NCBI GenBank assembly: GCA_013153295.1
Contig: JAADEV010000089.1
Span: 1 to 14,862 of the forward strand
Length of the DNA stretch: 14,862 nucleotides
Direction: 5' to 3'
Source of the DNA: Aquificota bacterium
Lineage (GTDB): Bacteria > Aquificota > Aquificia > Aquificales > Hydrogenothermaceae
The first letter of the stretch is position 1, and each line of letters starts with the position of its first letter. The translations under genes and the position numbers were made by a program. A model generated the notes under the pieces. That model was not told the origin of the DNA. It ran no database searches and worked only from the letters and a program-made list of their open reading frames with translations. Of this stretch, positions 1 to 6,923 are shown piece by piece.

Positions 1-932
1 TGTAGTGTTTCTTTTTCATTTAGTAGTCTGTATATATCTTCCAGTTGTTCTAACTTTTCTACTTTTTTCTGTAGTGCAGGTAGTTTTTCCTTCAACTGGT
101 TTATTAATTTTAGACTTTCCTGTTCTTCTTCCAACCTGCCTTGTAGGGTGGATATTTTGTCCTGTAGAATTTTTATTCTACTTTGTATCTGTAGGGCTTT
201 ATCCTTTTCTGCTTGTAGTTTTTTTATCTCCTCCCCTGTTTTTTTTCTTTTTGTTCTGAGACAGTCTGCCCTTTTTTGTAGTGTGTTTACCTTCCGTTGT
301 AGTGTGTCTATCTCCTGTGTAAGTTGTTGTATCCCTTCTTCTATTTCTGTTATATCCTTTATATCCTGTAGTTTTGCTTCAAGCTCCCTGTTCAGCTCTT
401 TCCTTTTCTCCCCTGCAAGCTCAGAAACTATCTGGTAAATAGTCATATCAAGCATTTCTTCAAATATTTTTGCCCTTTCACTTCTTGGTATCTCAAGGAG
501 TTTTTCTATCTCCCCTTGTTTTATAAGAATAGATGCTTGGAAGGTTTTGTTTGTTATCCCTGTAATGTTTTGCAGGCTTTTTGTTATATCTTTACTGTAG
601 TAGGGGATAAACTGGTCTTTTTCCTTTTTGTAAACCATTGCTGATGTGGAGGCTTTTTTCCCCCTGATTGTTATCTCCCTTTCTACCATATACTCATCTT
701 TGCCCCTCTGGAAAATAAGGCTAACTGTAGCTTTGTTTTTCCCCCACTGGATTAAATCCTTTGCACTACCCTTTGTAGACCTTCCAAACAGGGCGTAGTA
801 TATCCCATCTATTATTGAACTTTTCCCAGCCCCATTATCCCCAACAAATATTGTTATCCCCTCAGGCTCAAACTTTATATGCGTTTTTGTATGGGACAGA
901 AAGTTTTCTAATTTTAGTTCTTTCAGTATCAT
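1..932 (-). CDS. sbcC: SbcC/Rad50-type DNA repair ATPase, N-terminal part (cut by window edge)
   Basis: The minus strand is open from an ATG at 932 to the left edge, 310 codons with no stop, so the gene is partial at its 3' end. Residues 1-8 (MILKELKL) begin a typical SMC/Rad50 first strand. Walker A GDNGAGKSS is at residues 31-39 and the Q-loop (ILIKQGEI) around 135-142, followed by a box ending in ARIFEEM-like sequence (KIFEEMLDM). From about residue 170 onward the protein is a Lys/Glu/Gln/Leu-rich heptad coiled coil. The C-terminal ATPase lobe and zinc hook must lie beyond the window. Family knowledge: SbcC/Rad50 pairs with the nuclease SbcD/Mre11 to process DNA ends and hairpins; no sbcD is visible here and it could lie to the left. 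A weak AGG lies about 8 nt upstream of the start. SbcC and archaeal-style Rad50 cannot be told apart from this half. Confidence 0.93.
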   Translation of the reverse strand, partial: MILKELKLENFLSHTKTHIKFEPEGITIFVGDNGAGKSSIIDGIYYALFGRSTKGSAKDLIQWGKNKATVSLIFQRGKDEYMVEREITIRGKKASTSAMVYKKEKDQFIPYYSKDITKSLQNITGITNKTFQASILIKQGEIEKLLEIPRSERAKIFEEMLDMTIYQIVSELAGEKRKELNRELEAKLQDIKDITEIEEGIQQLTQEIDTLQRKVNTLQKRADCLRTKRKKTGEEIKKLQAEKDKALQIQSRIKILQDKISTLQGRLEEEQESLKLINQLKEKLPALQKKVEKLEQLEDIYRLLNEKETL

Positions 933-965
933 CTGCTTACCTACTACTTAAAAGCTGTTTTTAAT

Positions 966-971
966 AGTATA
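966..971 (-). promoter_or_regulatory. Candidate -10 box for the sbcC-like gene
   Basis: Read on the minus strand this is TATACT, 34 nt before the ATG at 932, in the 124-bp divergent spacer. The hexamer 17 bp upstream (CTATCC) is a poor -35, so the call rests on the -10 alone. Confidence 0.35.
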
Positions 972-1040
972 ACCTAAGTATTCTTATAGGATAGTAAGCT
1001 TCCTGCTTCATTAGATTTTTATACACTTTCATTTTAAACC

Positions 1041-1049
1041 TGCTATAAT
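1041..1049 (+). promoter_or_regulatory. Extended -10 (TGcTATAAT) directly before the tRNA nucleotidyltransferase
   Basis: A perfect TATAAT at 1044-1049 is preceded by TG at 1041-1042, an extended -10. No convincing -35 is seen 16-18 bp upstream. Initiation about 7 nt downstream would fall on or next to the ATG at 1057. No Shine-Dalgarno sequence precedes that ATG, so the mRNA may be leaderless. This is probably the main promoter of the plus-strand train. Confidence 0.6.
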
Positions 1050-1056
1050 CATTCCT

Positions 1057-1998
1057 ATGCTTGGGATAGAGAGGTTGTTGGAGAAACTTTTTAATAGGCG
1101 TTCAGTTCCAAAAGAGGAAAGGGAGGAAATATCCTTAGAGGATATTGGGACAAAGTATATACACGGCTTGCTGTTTTACAACACATACTTTGACCAGCTT
1201 TCACAGGTTTTAGGTAAAGATACAGTATGCTTTATAGTCGGTGGGTGGATAAGGGACAGAATGGTAAACCTACCACTTGGGGACAAGGTAGATGTGGATT
1301 TTTTAATCACCACAGAACCTATGGAAGTGGTAAAAAGATTTAAAAAGCTACTTGGTAAAGGGGAAATATTCCAATTTGAGAAAGGAAAACCTGTAGCTAC
1401 CATAATTTTTGAGGAAGACGGGGTTAGATACAGGTTTGATTTTTCCCTTTTAGATATATCAGACATTATGTCAAACCCTAATCTGGACTTTTACGACAAA
1501 GAAAAAGCTGTTATAGACAGACTTGAAGAAGACCTGAAGAAAAGGGATTACACAATAAACGCAATGGCTGTAGTGTTTGATGATGCCCTTGGGCTTGGGG
1601 CTTCACAAACAGTTCTTTTTGACCCAACAGGTGGCTTGGAAGACCTACAGGAAGGTATAGTTAGACCTGTATCCCTACAGAACATACAGGAAGACCCTGT
1701 AAGGATTGTTAGGGGATACAGGATAGCAAACCAGCTTGATTTCACATTGGAAAAAGAATTTAGAAAATGGGTAAAGGAAAACCTACACCTACTTGAGAAA
1801 GCCCCTAAAGAACGGATTAGGGACGAGTTATTAAAGATACTTGAGATGGAAAACTCCCACAAAATCCTAAAAGAGATGGAAAGGGACGGCGTCCTACAAA
1901 CTGTTATACCTACACTGAAAGATGTAAATAAAAGTGAGTTAAACCAGTCTATACAAGCTGTAGAAAGGATAGAGGAAATCCTAAAAAAAAAGTGGTAA
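1057..1998 (+). CDS. tRNA nucleotidyltransferase / poly(A) polymerase family, catalytic (N-terminal) part
   Basis: Class II nucleotidyltransferase head and neck of the family that adds CCA, or CC or A alone, to tRNA 3' ends. Visible motifs: GGWIRD at residues 62-67; the metal-binding DVD pair D79/D81; RDYTINA at 163-169; the EDPVRIVRGYR helix at 212-222; and ERIRDELLKIL at 252-262. About 50 residues precede the first motif, more than in many homologues. The frame ends at TAA 1996-1998 right after an A9 tract, and the -1 frame continues with what looks like the body/tail of the same protein. A whole family member is normally 400 residues or more, so 313 is short. Aquifex aeolicus is known to split CCA addition between CC- and A-adding enzymes; the sequence does not show which activity this one has. 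The ATG has no Shine-Dalgarno sequence and sits just after a -10 box. TTG codons at 1075/1078 after GAGAGG are an alternative start. Confidence 0.85.
   Translation: MLGIERLLEKLFNRRSVPKEEREEISLEDIGTKYIHGLLFYNTYFDQLSQVLGKDTVCFIVGGWIRDRMVNLPLGDKVDVDFLITTEPMEVVKRFKKLLGKGEIFQFEKGKPVATIIFEEDGVRYRFDFSLLDISDIMSNPNLDFYDKEKAVIDRLEEDLKKRDYTINAMAVVFDDALGLGASQTVLFDPTGGLEDLQEGIVRPVSLQNIQEDPVRIVRGYRIANQLDFTLEKEFRKWVKENLHLLEKAPKERIRDELLKILEMENSHKILKEMERDGVLQTVIPTLKDVNKSELNQSIQAVERIEEILKKKW
1971..1992 (+). promoter_or_regulatory. Candidate -1 frameshift (recoding) site: SD-like AGAGGAA plus slippery A AAA AAG
   Basis: A run of nine A (1983-1991) followed by G gives the in-frame codons CTA AAA AAA AAG, so A AAA AAG (1986-1992) is exactly in the X XXY YYZ register used for -1 slippage in E. 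coli dnaX. AGAGGAA at 1971-1977 lies about 9 nt upstream, near the spacing of the stimulatory Shine-Dalgarno in dnaX. The zero frame stops 3 nt later (TGG TAA). A weak 5-bp hairpin (TACCT 2011-2015 with AGGTA 2023-2027) lies downstream, further away than usual. One A missed in sequencing, or RNA polymerase slippage adding one A, would join the frames equally well. Confidence 0.55.
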
Positions 1999-2534
1999 AT
2001 ACCCTTTCCCTACCTGATGTGGAGGTATACACAGAAACATTTCTGTCCCAGTTTTCAACAACACCCTTTTTAAAGTTAGCTGTAATTTTACTAAAAGCAG
2101 AAAAAGACAAAACTGGGCTACCTATTGGCAAAAGGGCAAACCTATTTATAACAAACCTGATAAAAGGGACTAAACAGCTGTTTAGTATACAAAAGGGGAA
2201 AGGTAGCCTTAACAGATTTATCTACCAATACAAAAGCCACCTGCCTTATATACTTACTGTTTACACTGTATTAACAGGTGAGAATACAGAAAAGGTTTAT
2301 AGAAAGATAGCCAAACACTACACAGAAAACTACAGGGGAAAGGTTGTTGAAGAACCACTTTTAACAGGTAAGGATATAATACAGATACTTGGTATACCCC
2401 CTTCAAAACAGGTTGGGATACTAAAGGAAAAACTGTTAAATGAACAGATAGAAGGGAGGATAAAAACAAAAACAGAGGCGGAAAACTTTATAAAAGCTGT
2501 TTATAAAGGGGATAAAGATGTTTATAACATTTGA
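1992..2534 (+). CDS. tRNA nucleotidyltransferase, C-terminal (body/tail) part in the -1 frame
   Basis: A 180-residue helical frame that begins just where the catalytic frame ends and matches the distal half of tRNA nucleotidyltransferases: a helical body, then LLTGKDIIQILGIPPSKQVG near residues 122-141, and a closing EGRIKTKTEAENFIK helix. This arrangement (LTG-D-LG-PPS-VG, then INGEIKT-type ending) is typical of the C-terminus of these enzymes. Joined by a -1 shift at AAA AAG, the product would read ...EILKKK-VVNTL... and total 492 residues. Independent translation from GTG 1992 is possible, because GTG overlaps the preceding stop region. However AGAGGAA is about 15 nt away, which is far for a ribosome binding site. 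The catalytic motifs are absent, so alone this part could only be a tRNA-binding partner. It overlaps tmk by 17 nt. Confidence 0.8.
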   Translation: MVNTLSLPDVEVYTETFLSQFSTTPFLKLAVILLKAEKDKTGLPIGKRANLFITNLIKGTKQLFSIQKGKGSLNRFIYQYKSHLPYILTVYTVLTGENTEKVYRKIAKHYTENYRGKVVEEPLLTGKDIIQILGIPPSKQVGILKEKLLNEQIEGRIKTKTEAENFIKAVYKGDKDVYNI

Positions 2535-3132
2535 AGGTATAGAAGGGGCAGGGAAATCTACACAGGCTAAGATGCTTTACCAGTATCTAAAATCCCAAGG
2601 GAAGCCTGTTATCCTAACAAAAGAACCGGGGGGGACAGAAAGGGGTAAGAGAATAAGGGAGATACTACTATCTAAAACAGATGAACCTTTTCCACATATA
2701 GCTGAACTTTTCCTTTATGAAGCGGACAGAAACCTACATATTAACAACCTGATAAAACCCTACCTACAGAAGGGATACACAGTTATAAGCGACAGGTATA
2801 CACACTCAACCTTAGCCTACCAAGGATACGCCAGAGGTTTGGATATAAATCTAATACAACAGCTTAACAACATAGCAACAGAAGGATTACAACCGGATAT
2901 AACATTTCTAATAGATATACCTGTGGAAGAGGGACTAAAGAGGATTACCAGATACAGGGAAAAGGATAGGATAGAGGAGGAGGATATAAACTTCCACCAC
3001 AGGCTAAGGGAGGGATTTTTAAAGATAGCCCAGCAGGAAGGGGACAAGGTTGTGGTTTTAGACGGCACACTACCACCTGAAACCCTGTTTAAAAAAGTGT
3101 TAGACACCTTAAAAGAAAGGAATATAATCTAA
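2518..3132 (+). CDS. tmk: Thymidylate kinase (dTMP kinase)
   Basis: Phosphorylates dTMP to dTDP with ATP, the last step specific to dTTP synthesis, in the cytoplasm. The 204-residue length is normal. P-loop GIEGAGKST is at residues 7-15, EPGGT at 36-40 and the DRY motif in SDRYTHSTLAYQG at 91-103. The LID region (RYREKDRIEEED, about 150-161) carries basic residues, as in the bacterial form with arginine in the LID. The ATG at 2518 lies inside the end of the preceding frame and follows AAGGGG by about 8 nt. holB starts 5 nt downstream. tmk next to holB is a common bacterial arrangement and supports both calls. Confidence 0.97.
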   Translation: MFITFEGIEGAGKSTQAKMLYQYLKSQGKPVILTKEPGGTERGKRIREILLSKTDEPFPHIAELFLYEADRNLHINNLIKPYLQKGYTVISDRYTHSTLAYQGYARGLDINLIQQLNNIATEGLQPDITFLIDIPVEEGLKRITRYREKDRIEEEDINFHHRLREGFLKIAQQEGDKVVVLDGTLPPETLFKKVLDTLKERNII

Positions 3133-3137
3133 AGATT

Positions 3138-4067
3138 ATGAAACTAATAGGACATCACAGGGAGATAGACTTACTAAAAAGGTATCTAAACAGGGATTTC
3201 CACTCTTACTCATTCCTGTTTGAAGGGAAAGACTGTATAGGTAAAAAGCTGGTGGCACTGATAGTGGCAAAATCATACCTATGTGAAAAGGGGGAGTTTT
3301 TCGGCTGTGGCAGTTGTCAAAGCTGTAAACTGTCCCAAAACACAATAGACAGTATATACACAGGGGAAGACAAACCTACACACCCGGATATACTGGTAGT
3401 TTCCAGTGAAAAGGGTATAAAGATAGACCAGATAAGGCAGGTAAACCAGTTCCTAAAACTAAAGAAAAAAAAGGTGGTTATTATAGAAAAGGCAGAAAAT
3501 ATGACAGTGGAGGGGGCTAACGCCCTTTTAAAAACCCTTGAAGAACCGCCACAGGACAGCATAATAATCCTTACCACATCTAACCAGCAGAAACTACTAC
3601 CTACAATAACATCAAGATGTATAAAAGTAAGGTTTAACAGCCTTTCCAAAGAAGAAATAGAGGAGATACTTACACTTAAAGGGGTAGACCAGAAACAGAT
3701 AAAAACCCTGTTAGCCCTATCCGACGGTAGTATGTGTATACCACAGGCTGTACTACAGGAACCTAAGATTTTTAAATACGCCAAAGATTTATACAATCTG
3801 CTTACAGTTGAAGGGACACACCCGGAGGGAATAATATCCCTTTCAAACCTTATGGACAAGTTAGAACTAAACCAGCTTAACAGTGTTTTACAAACCACAG
3901 AAAAGATACTTTACAAAAAAACCTTAAAAGGGGATATACCCCTTGATGTTTATGATAAATTTATAAAAGAGGTAAAAACACTAAAAACCGCCGTAGACAA
4001 AGGTGTAAAGAAAAAGTTAGCATTACAGGGGCTATACTTTAACATTAAGGAGGAAGTAAATGTCTAA
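3138..4067 (+). CDS. holB: DNA polymerase III delta prime subunit (clamp loader)
   Basis: Clamp-loader AAA+ subunit that, with delta and the DnaX proteins, opens and loads the beta sliding clamp. The zinc-finger cysteines of the DnaX/delta prime family are present: C49, C57, C60 and C63. The P-loop is degenerate (GKDCIGKK, residues 30-37, no Thr/Ser after the lysines) and Walker B is degraded (VVIIEKAE, 113-120), as expected for a delta prime that does not hydrolyse ATP. GANALLKTLEEPP (126-138) and the SRC motif (159-161), which supplies the arginine finger to a neighbouring subunit, are conserved. Length 309 is normal. The start has only a weak ribosome binding site 5 nt after the tmk stop, suggesting translational coupling. 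The end overlaps ricT by 8 nt. Confidence 0.95.
   Translation: MKLIGHHREIDLLKRYLNRDFHSYSFLFEGKDCIGKKLVALIVAKSYLCEKGEFFGCGSCQSCKLSQNTIDSIYTGEDKPTHPDILVVSSEKGIKIDQIRQVNQFLKLKKKKVVIIEKAENMTVEGANALLKTLEEPPQDSIIILTTSNQQKLLPTITSRCIKVRFNSLSKEEIEEILTLKGVDQKQIKTLLALSDGSMCIPQAVLQEPKIFKYAKDLYNLLTVEGTHPEGIISLSNLMDKLELNQLNSVLQTTEKILYKKTLKGDIPLDVYDKFIKEVKTLKTAVDKGVKKKLALQGLYFNIKEEVNV
4047..4056 (+). promoter_or_regulatory. Strong ribosome binding site (AAGGAGGAAG) fixing the ricT-like start
   Basis: AAGGAGG lies inside the last codons of holB with 6 nt to ATG 4060. It is the strongest Shine-Dalgarno match in the plus-strand train and confirms the overlapping start. Confidence 0.85.
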
Positions 4068-4926
4068 TATAGATACATACCTTGCAAGGATAAGATTTCC
4101 AGATACAAACAAGTTTAGTGATGTGGAAGGTGTCCCAAGGGATATACAAAAGGGTGAAAGGATTGTGGTAGAAACTGAAAAAGGTGAAGAGGTTGTAAAG
4201 GTTGTAGGGGAAGCGGTATACGACCCTGAAGCCCCCCCTAAGTATAAATTCCTCAGGAAAGCCACCAAAAAGGATATAGCCACATTCTACAAACACGAAA
4301 AGGAAGCAGAAAAGGCGTTAGGGCTTTGTAAAAAGTTAGCAGAAAGCCTTGGGCTTAAGATGAACCTACTTAAGGCATACATTCCAATAAACCGTTCAAA
4401 AATACTGTTTTACTATGTATCTGAAGGTAGGGTTGACTTTAGACAGCTTGTTAAGGAGCTGGCAAAAAGGCTAAAAATGAGAATAGAGATGAGGCAGGTA
4501 GGTGTTAGGGACGGCGTCCAGATAGCAGGGGCAGTTGGGGTGTGTGGCAACCAGTGTTGCTGTTCAGTATTTATAGATAAGTTTGACACTGTAAATGTGG
4601 AAATGTTAGAGGAGCAGAACCTACCACCTACACCGGCAAAATTTACAGGTATATGTGGCAGGCTTATGTGTTGCCTTGCCTTTGAAAGGGATAACTACGC
4701 CATTAGAAAAGAACTACCTGATATAGAAAGTGAGGTTGAGATAGAAGGTAGAATTTACAAAGTAAAAGAGTATGACTTTATAAAAGAGAGGGTAGTCCTT
4801 ACAACAGACCTTGGGGAAATCCTTTATATACCATTTGATAAACTTGATGAGTATGGATTAAGAAAGCCTTCCCCCTGTGATACCTGCCAGTTTAAGGTTG
4901 GAGGTGAGGTAGCTGTTGAAACCTAA
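4060..4926 (+). CDS. ricT: PSP1-domain protein, RicT/YaaT-like
   Basis: The 288-residue protein has the PSP1 C-terminal domain of B. subtilis YaaT (RicT). The cysteine clusters are clear: CGNQCCC at residues 162-168, CGRLMCC at 199-205, and a C-terminal CDTC at 273-276. In B. subtilis RicT works with RicA and RicF (YmcA, YlbF), the complex carries [4Fe-4S] clusters, and it affects RNase Y-dependent mRNA maturation. Whether that role applies in a Gram-negative thermophile is unknown, and no RicA/RicF homologue is in this window. Position directly after tmk-holB matches the order seen in Firmicutes (tmk ... holB, yaaT). It overlaps holB by 8 nt and kdsD by 11 nt. Confidence 0.9.
   Translation: MSNIDTYLARIRFPDTNKFSDVEGVPRDIQKGERIVVETEKGEEVVKVVGEAVYDPEAPPKYKFLRKATKKDIATFYKHEKEAEKALGLCKKLAESLGLKMNLLKAYIPINRSKILFYYVSEGRVDFRQLVKELAKRLKMRIEMRQVGVRDGVQIAGAVGVCGNQCCCSVFIDKFDTVNVEMLEEQNLPPTPAKFTGICGRLMCCLAFERDNYAIRKELPDIESEVEIEGRIYKVKEYDFIKERVVLTTDLGEILYIPFDKLDEYGLRKPSPCDTCQFKVGGEVAVET
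4900..4909 (+). promoter_or_regulatory. Ribosome binding site (GGAGGTGAGG) supporting a TTG start for kdsD
   Basis: GGAGGTGAGG lies within the end of the ricT-like gene, 6 nt before TTG 4916. An in-frame TAG at 4910-4912 blocks any earlier start, so the TTG (or the adjacent CTG 4913) is the initiator. Confidence 0.8.
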
Positions 4927-5881
4927 CAAAGCTGTAGAGATAGGGAGAAAAGTTCTACAGGAGGAAAAAAGGGCTTTAGAAAGGCTGTCCCAAGCCCTTG
5001 ACCATAACTTTGAAAGGGCAGTGGAAACAATACTAAACACAAAGGGAAAGGTTATAATAACAGGGATAGGTAAATCTGGATTAATAGGGCAGAAAATCTC
5101 AGCTACTTTGTCCTCCACAGGCACACCGTCTTTCTTTCTACACCCTGCTGAGGCGATACACGGGGATTTAGGGGTAATATCAAAGGAGGACACTATTATA
5201 GCCATATCCAATAGCGGGGAGACACCTGAACTACTTGCAATAGTCCCTATAATAAAAAGGTGGGGGAACACAATAATAGCAATAACAAACAATCCAAACT
5301 CAACACTGGCGAAGGAAAGCCATATACACCTTTACCTAAATGTGGATAGGGAAGCCTGTCCACTTAACTTAGCCCCAACATCATCGTCCACAGCTACACT
5401 TGCCCTTGGGGACGCACTGGCAGTAGCACTGTTAGAGGAAAGGGGATTTACACCTGAGGATTTTGCCAGATACCACCCGGGGGGTTCACTTGGTAAAAAG
5501 CTAATGAAGGTAGAGGAGATAATGCATACAGGGGAGGAGATACCTGTGGTATCCCCAGAAACACCACTTACAGAAACGGTTATAGTGATGTCAGAAAAGG
5601 GCTTTGGCACGGCGTTAGTTGTGGATAAAGATGGAAATCTAATTGGGATAATTACAGACGGAGATTTAAGGCGTTTTGTTAGAAAAGGTGGTAGTGTTGA
5701 CAGAAGTCTTACAAAGGACGCAATGACACAGAACCCAAAGTATATAACCAAGGATATATATGTTCTTAAGGCTTTAGAGGTTATGGAGGATTACAACATT
5801 ACAGTTTTACCTGTAGTTGAAAACGGCAAGCCAGTAGGCATAATCCATATGCACGATATACTAAAAAGTGGAGTTTTTTAA
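4916..5881 (+). CDS. kdsD: Arabinose-5-phosphate isomerase (KdsD/KpsF family)
   Basis: Interconverts D-ribulose 5-phosphate and D-arabinose 5-phosphate, the first step toward Kdo for lipopolysaccharide. The domains are a SIS sugar-isomerase fold (about residues 35-180) followed by two CBS domains (about 200-255 and 265-321), with family length 321. Motifs: GIGKSG at 50-55, HGDLG at 82-86, SNSGET at 98-103, APTSSSTA at 153-160 and HPGGSLG at 187-193. Translation starts at TTG, directed by a strong GGAGGTGAGG site. An LptE-like gene further along the train also belongs to LPS biogenesis. A capsule-specific KpsF has the same architecture, but no capsule genes are nearby. Confidence 0.94.
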   Translation: MKPNKAVEIGRKVLQEEKRALERLSQALDHNFERAVETILNTKGKVIITGIGKSGLIGQKISATLSSTGTPSFFLHPAEAIHGDLGVISKEDTIIAISNSGETPELLAIVPIIKRWGNTIIAITNNPNSTLAKESHIHLYLNVDREACPLNLAPTSSSTATLALGDALAVALLEERGFTPEDFARYHPGGSLGKKLMKVEEIMHTGEEIPVVSPETPLTETVIVMSEKGFGTALVVDKDGNLIGIITDGDLRRFVRKGGSVDRSLTKDAMTQNPKYITKDIYVLKALEVMEDYNITVLPVVENGKPVGIIHMHDILKSGVF

Positions 5882-5906
5882 AAGCTTAAAAACCCTCTAA
5901 AAAGCA

Positions 5907-6392
5907 ATGGAAAAATTTAGGGAAGATGAATTTTCAGTTATCCAAAGGAATATAGAAAGGAAGTTTCTACAAAACCTGCAAAAACTGGAAACTGTAAAAA
6001 GCAAAGAGGAGTTTTTAGAGGAATTTCCAAAGTTATGGAAAAAGAAAAAAAGATTTGAGGAACATATTAGAAAAAGAAAAAATCTTGGGCATATCCCAGA
6101 GGAAGACGCAGAGTTTACATACGCAAAACATATTATTCAAGTTCTTTCTGCATTTGATAGGGTATTTATAGAAAAAAAGAAGTTAGGTAGTCAGGTGGAT
6201 TATTTTTACAAAGATAACTGGGTGGTAATTATTAATGATAAAGGGAAGATAGAAACGGCATATAAGTTGGAGACTACCTTGTCAAAGTTTGTAGAGAGAC
6301 ATAAAATTAAGAATGAATTGAGAGAAGGGGAAATAAATGAAGAATTTAGAAAAATTATTAAAGGCTTATGGAATAGGGTTAAACTATTTTGA
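5907..6392 (+). CDS. Unrecognised basic protein, 161 aa; possible nuclease-toxin-like fold
   Basis: I do not recognise the family. The protein is rich in Lys/Arg/Glu. Residues 1-95 look helical, and residues 98-122 look like a beta hairpin of the pattern YFYKDNWVVIIN...GKIETAYKLE, then a helical tail ending WNRVKLF. The W-V-V-I-N / TAY pattern reminds me of BECR/barnase-EndoU-type RNase toxins, but this is an impression, not a match. The start at 5907 has no clear Shine-Dalgarno sequence and follows kdsD by 25 nt. The 3' end overlaps the next gene by 56 nt, far more than other overlaps in this train. No signal peptide or membrane segment is seen. The gene looks more A-rich than its neighbours. 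Confidence 0.72.
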   Translation: MEKFREDEFSVIQRNIERKFLQNLQKLETVKSKEEFLEEFPKLWKKKKRFEEHIRKRKNLGHIPEEDAEFTYAKHIIQVLSAFDRVFIEKKKLGSQVDYFYKDNWVVIINDKGKIETAYKLETTLSKFVERHKIKNELREGEINEEFRKIIKGLWNRVKLF

Positions 6393-6612
6393 CGAAGATG
6401 ACCCAGAGGCTGATTTACTGCTTATATACAGACAAGAGTTGGAAGAAAACAAACATCTCCTTTCCCCTGAGGATTTAGACCTTTTATACCAGTATGACCT
6501 TAAAGCTGTAGAACTATATGAGAAATACAAAAAATACGACACGGAAGCTGTTGATTGGCTAAAAGACACCGTTCAAATAGCCAAGTCAAATCTCCAAAAA
6601 CAACTTAAATAG
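6337..6612 (+). CDS. Unrecognised small acidic helical protein, 91 aa
   Basis: A GAAGGGG ribosome binding site lies 6 nt before ATG 6337, which supports translation although the first 56 nt lie inside the preceding gene. The protein is acidic (FDEDDPEAD at residues 18-26 and several further Asp/Glu), has many Tyr and Leu, and looks helical throughout. No Cys, signal peptide or known motif is seen. A basic upstream product overlapping a small acidic one resembles a toxin-antitoxin pair or a protein with its dedicated binding partner. That is inference from layout and charge only. The next gene starts 4 nt after the stop. Confidence 0.68.
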   Translation: MKNLEKLLKAYGIGLNYFDEDDPEADLLLIYRQELEENKHLLSPEDLDLLYQYDLKAVELYEKYKKYDTEAVDWLKDTVQIAKSNLQKQLK

Positions 6613-6616
6613 TATA

Positions 6617-6907
6617 ATGGTAAAACTAATCTTGGACAAAAGGGCTTTAAAACACGGTTATGTTAATTTGTATACTAATGATAATGTAGAAATAGATGAA
6701 AGTTTATCTAATGAAATACTGTTAAAAACCCCCTGCTATGATTTAGCAGTATCTCCTAAAGGCGAACTAATAGAACTTGAATGTGATACTGGGGATTTAG
6801 ACAGGATAAACCCCCGTTTACTTTCAGGGAGTTATAATTTTGAAGGGAAAATAGTTAACTTTGAAGGGCTGATAAATACCATCAAAAACGCTGTTATTAA
6901 ATCCTAA
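6617..6907 (+). CDS. Unrecognised small protein, 96 aa
   Basis: The ATG is 4 nt after the stop of the 91-aa gene, with no visible Shine-Dalgarno sequence, so translational coupling is likely. The product looks like an alternating strand/helix protein with no membrane segment. Residues 46-62 (AVSPKGELIELECDTGD) have a beta-hairpin character. No catalytic motif is recognised. It ends 16 nt before rsmD. Its place after two other unrecognised genes suggests the three form a cassette inserted between kdsD and rsmD. Confidence 0.65.
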   Translation: MVKLILDKRALKHGYVNLYTNDNVEIDESLSNEILLKTPCYDLAVSPKGELIELECDTGDLDRINPRLLSGSYNFEGKIVNFEGLINTIKNAVIKS

Positions 6908-6923
6908 AAACGGACACTAAAGT

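Noticed and set aside
1..320. Recurrent TGTAG pentamers on the plus strand, looking like a short dispersed repeat
   Set aside because: They are the reverse complement of CTACA, from preferred CTA (Leu) codons followed by CAG or ACA in the SbcC coiled coil. CTACAG is also common in the other genes.
5..438. Overlapping plus-strand hydrophobic reading frames
   Set aside because: They lie antisense to the SbcC/Rad50 coding frame, whose Walker A and Q-loop make it the real gene. The hydrophobicity comes from complementing Lys/Glu-rich codons.
6613..6618. TATAAT just before and overlapping the ATG at 6617
   Set aside because: It overlaps the start codon, has no -35 or TG extension, and would start transcription inside the gene. 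In an AT-rich sequence this is most likely chance.
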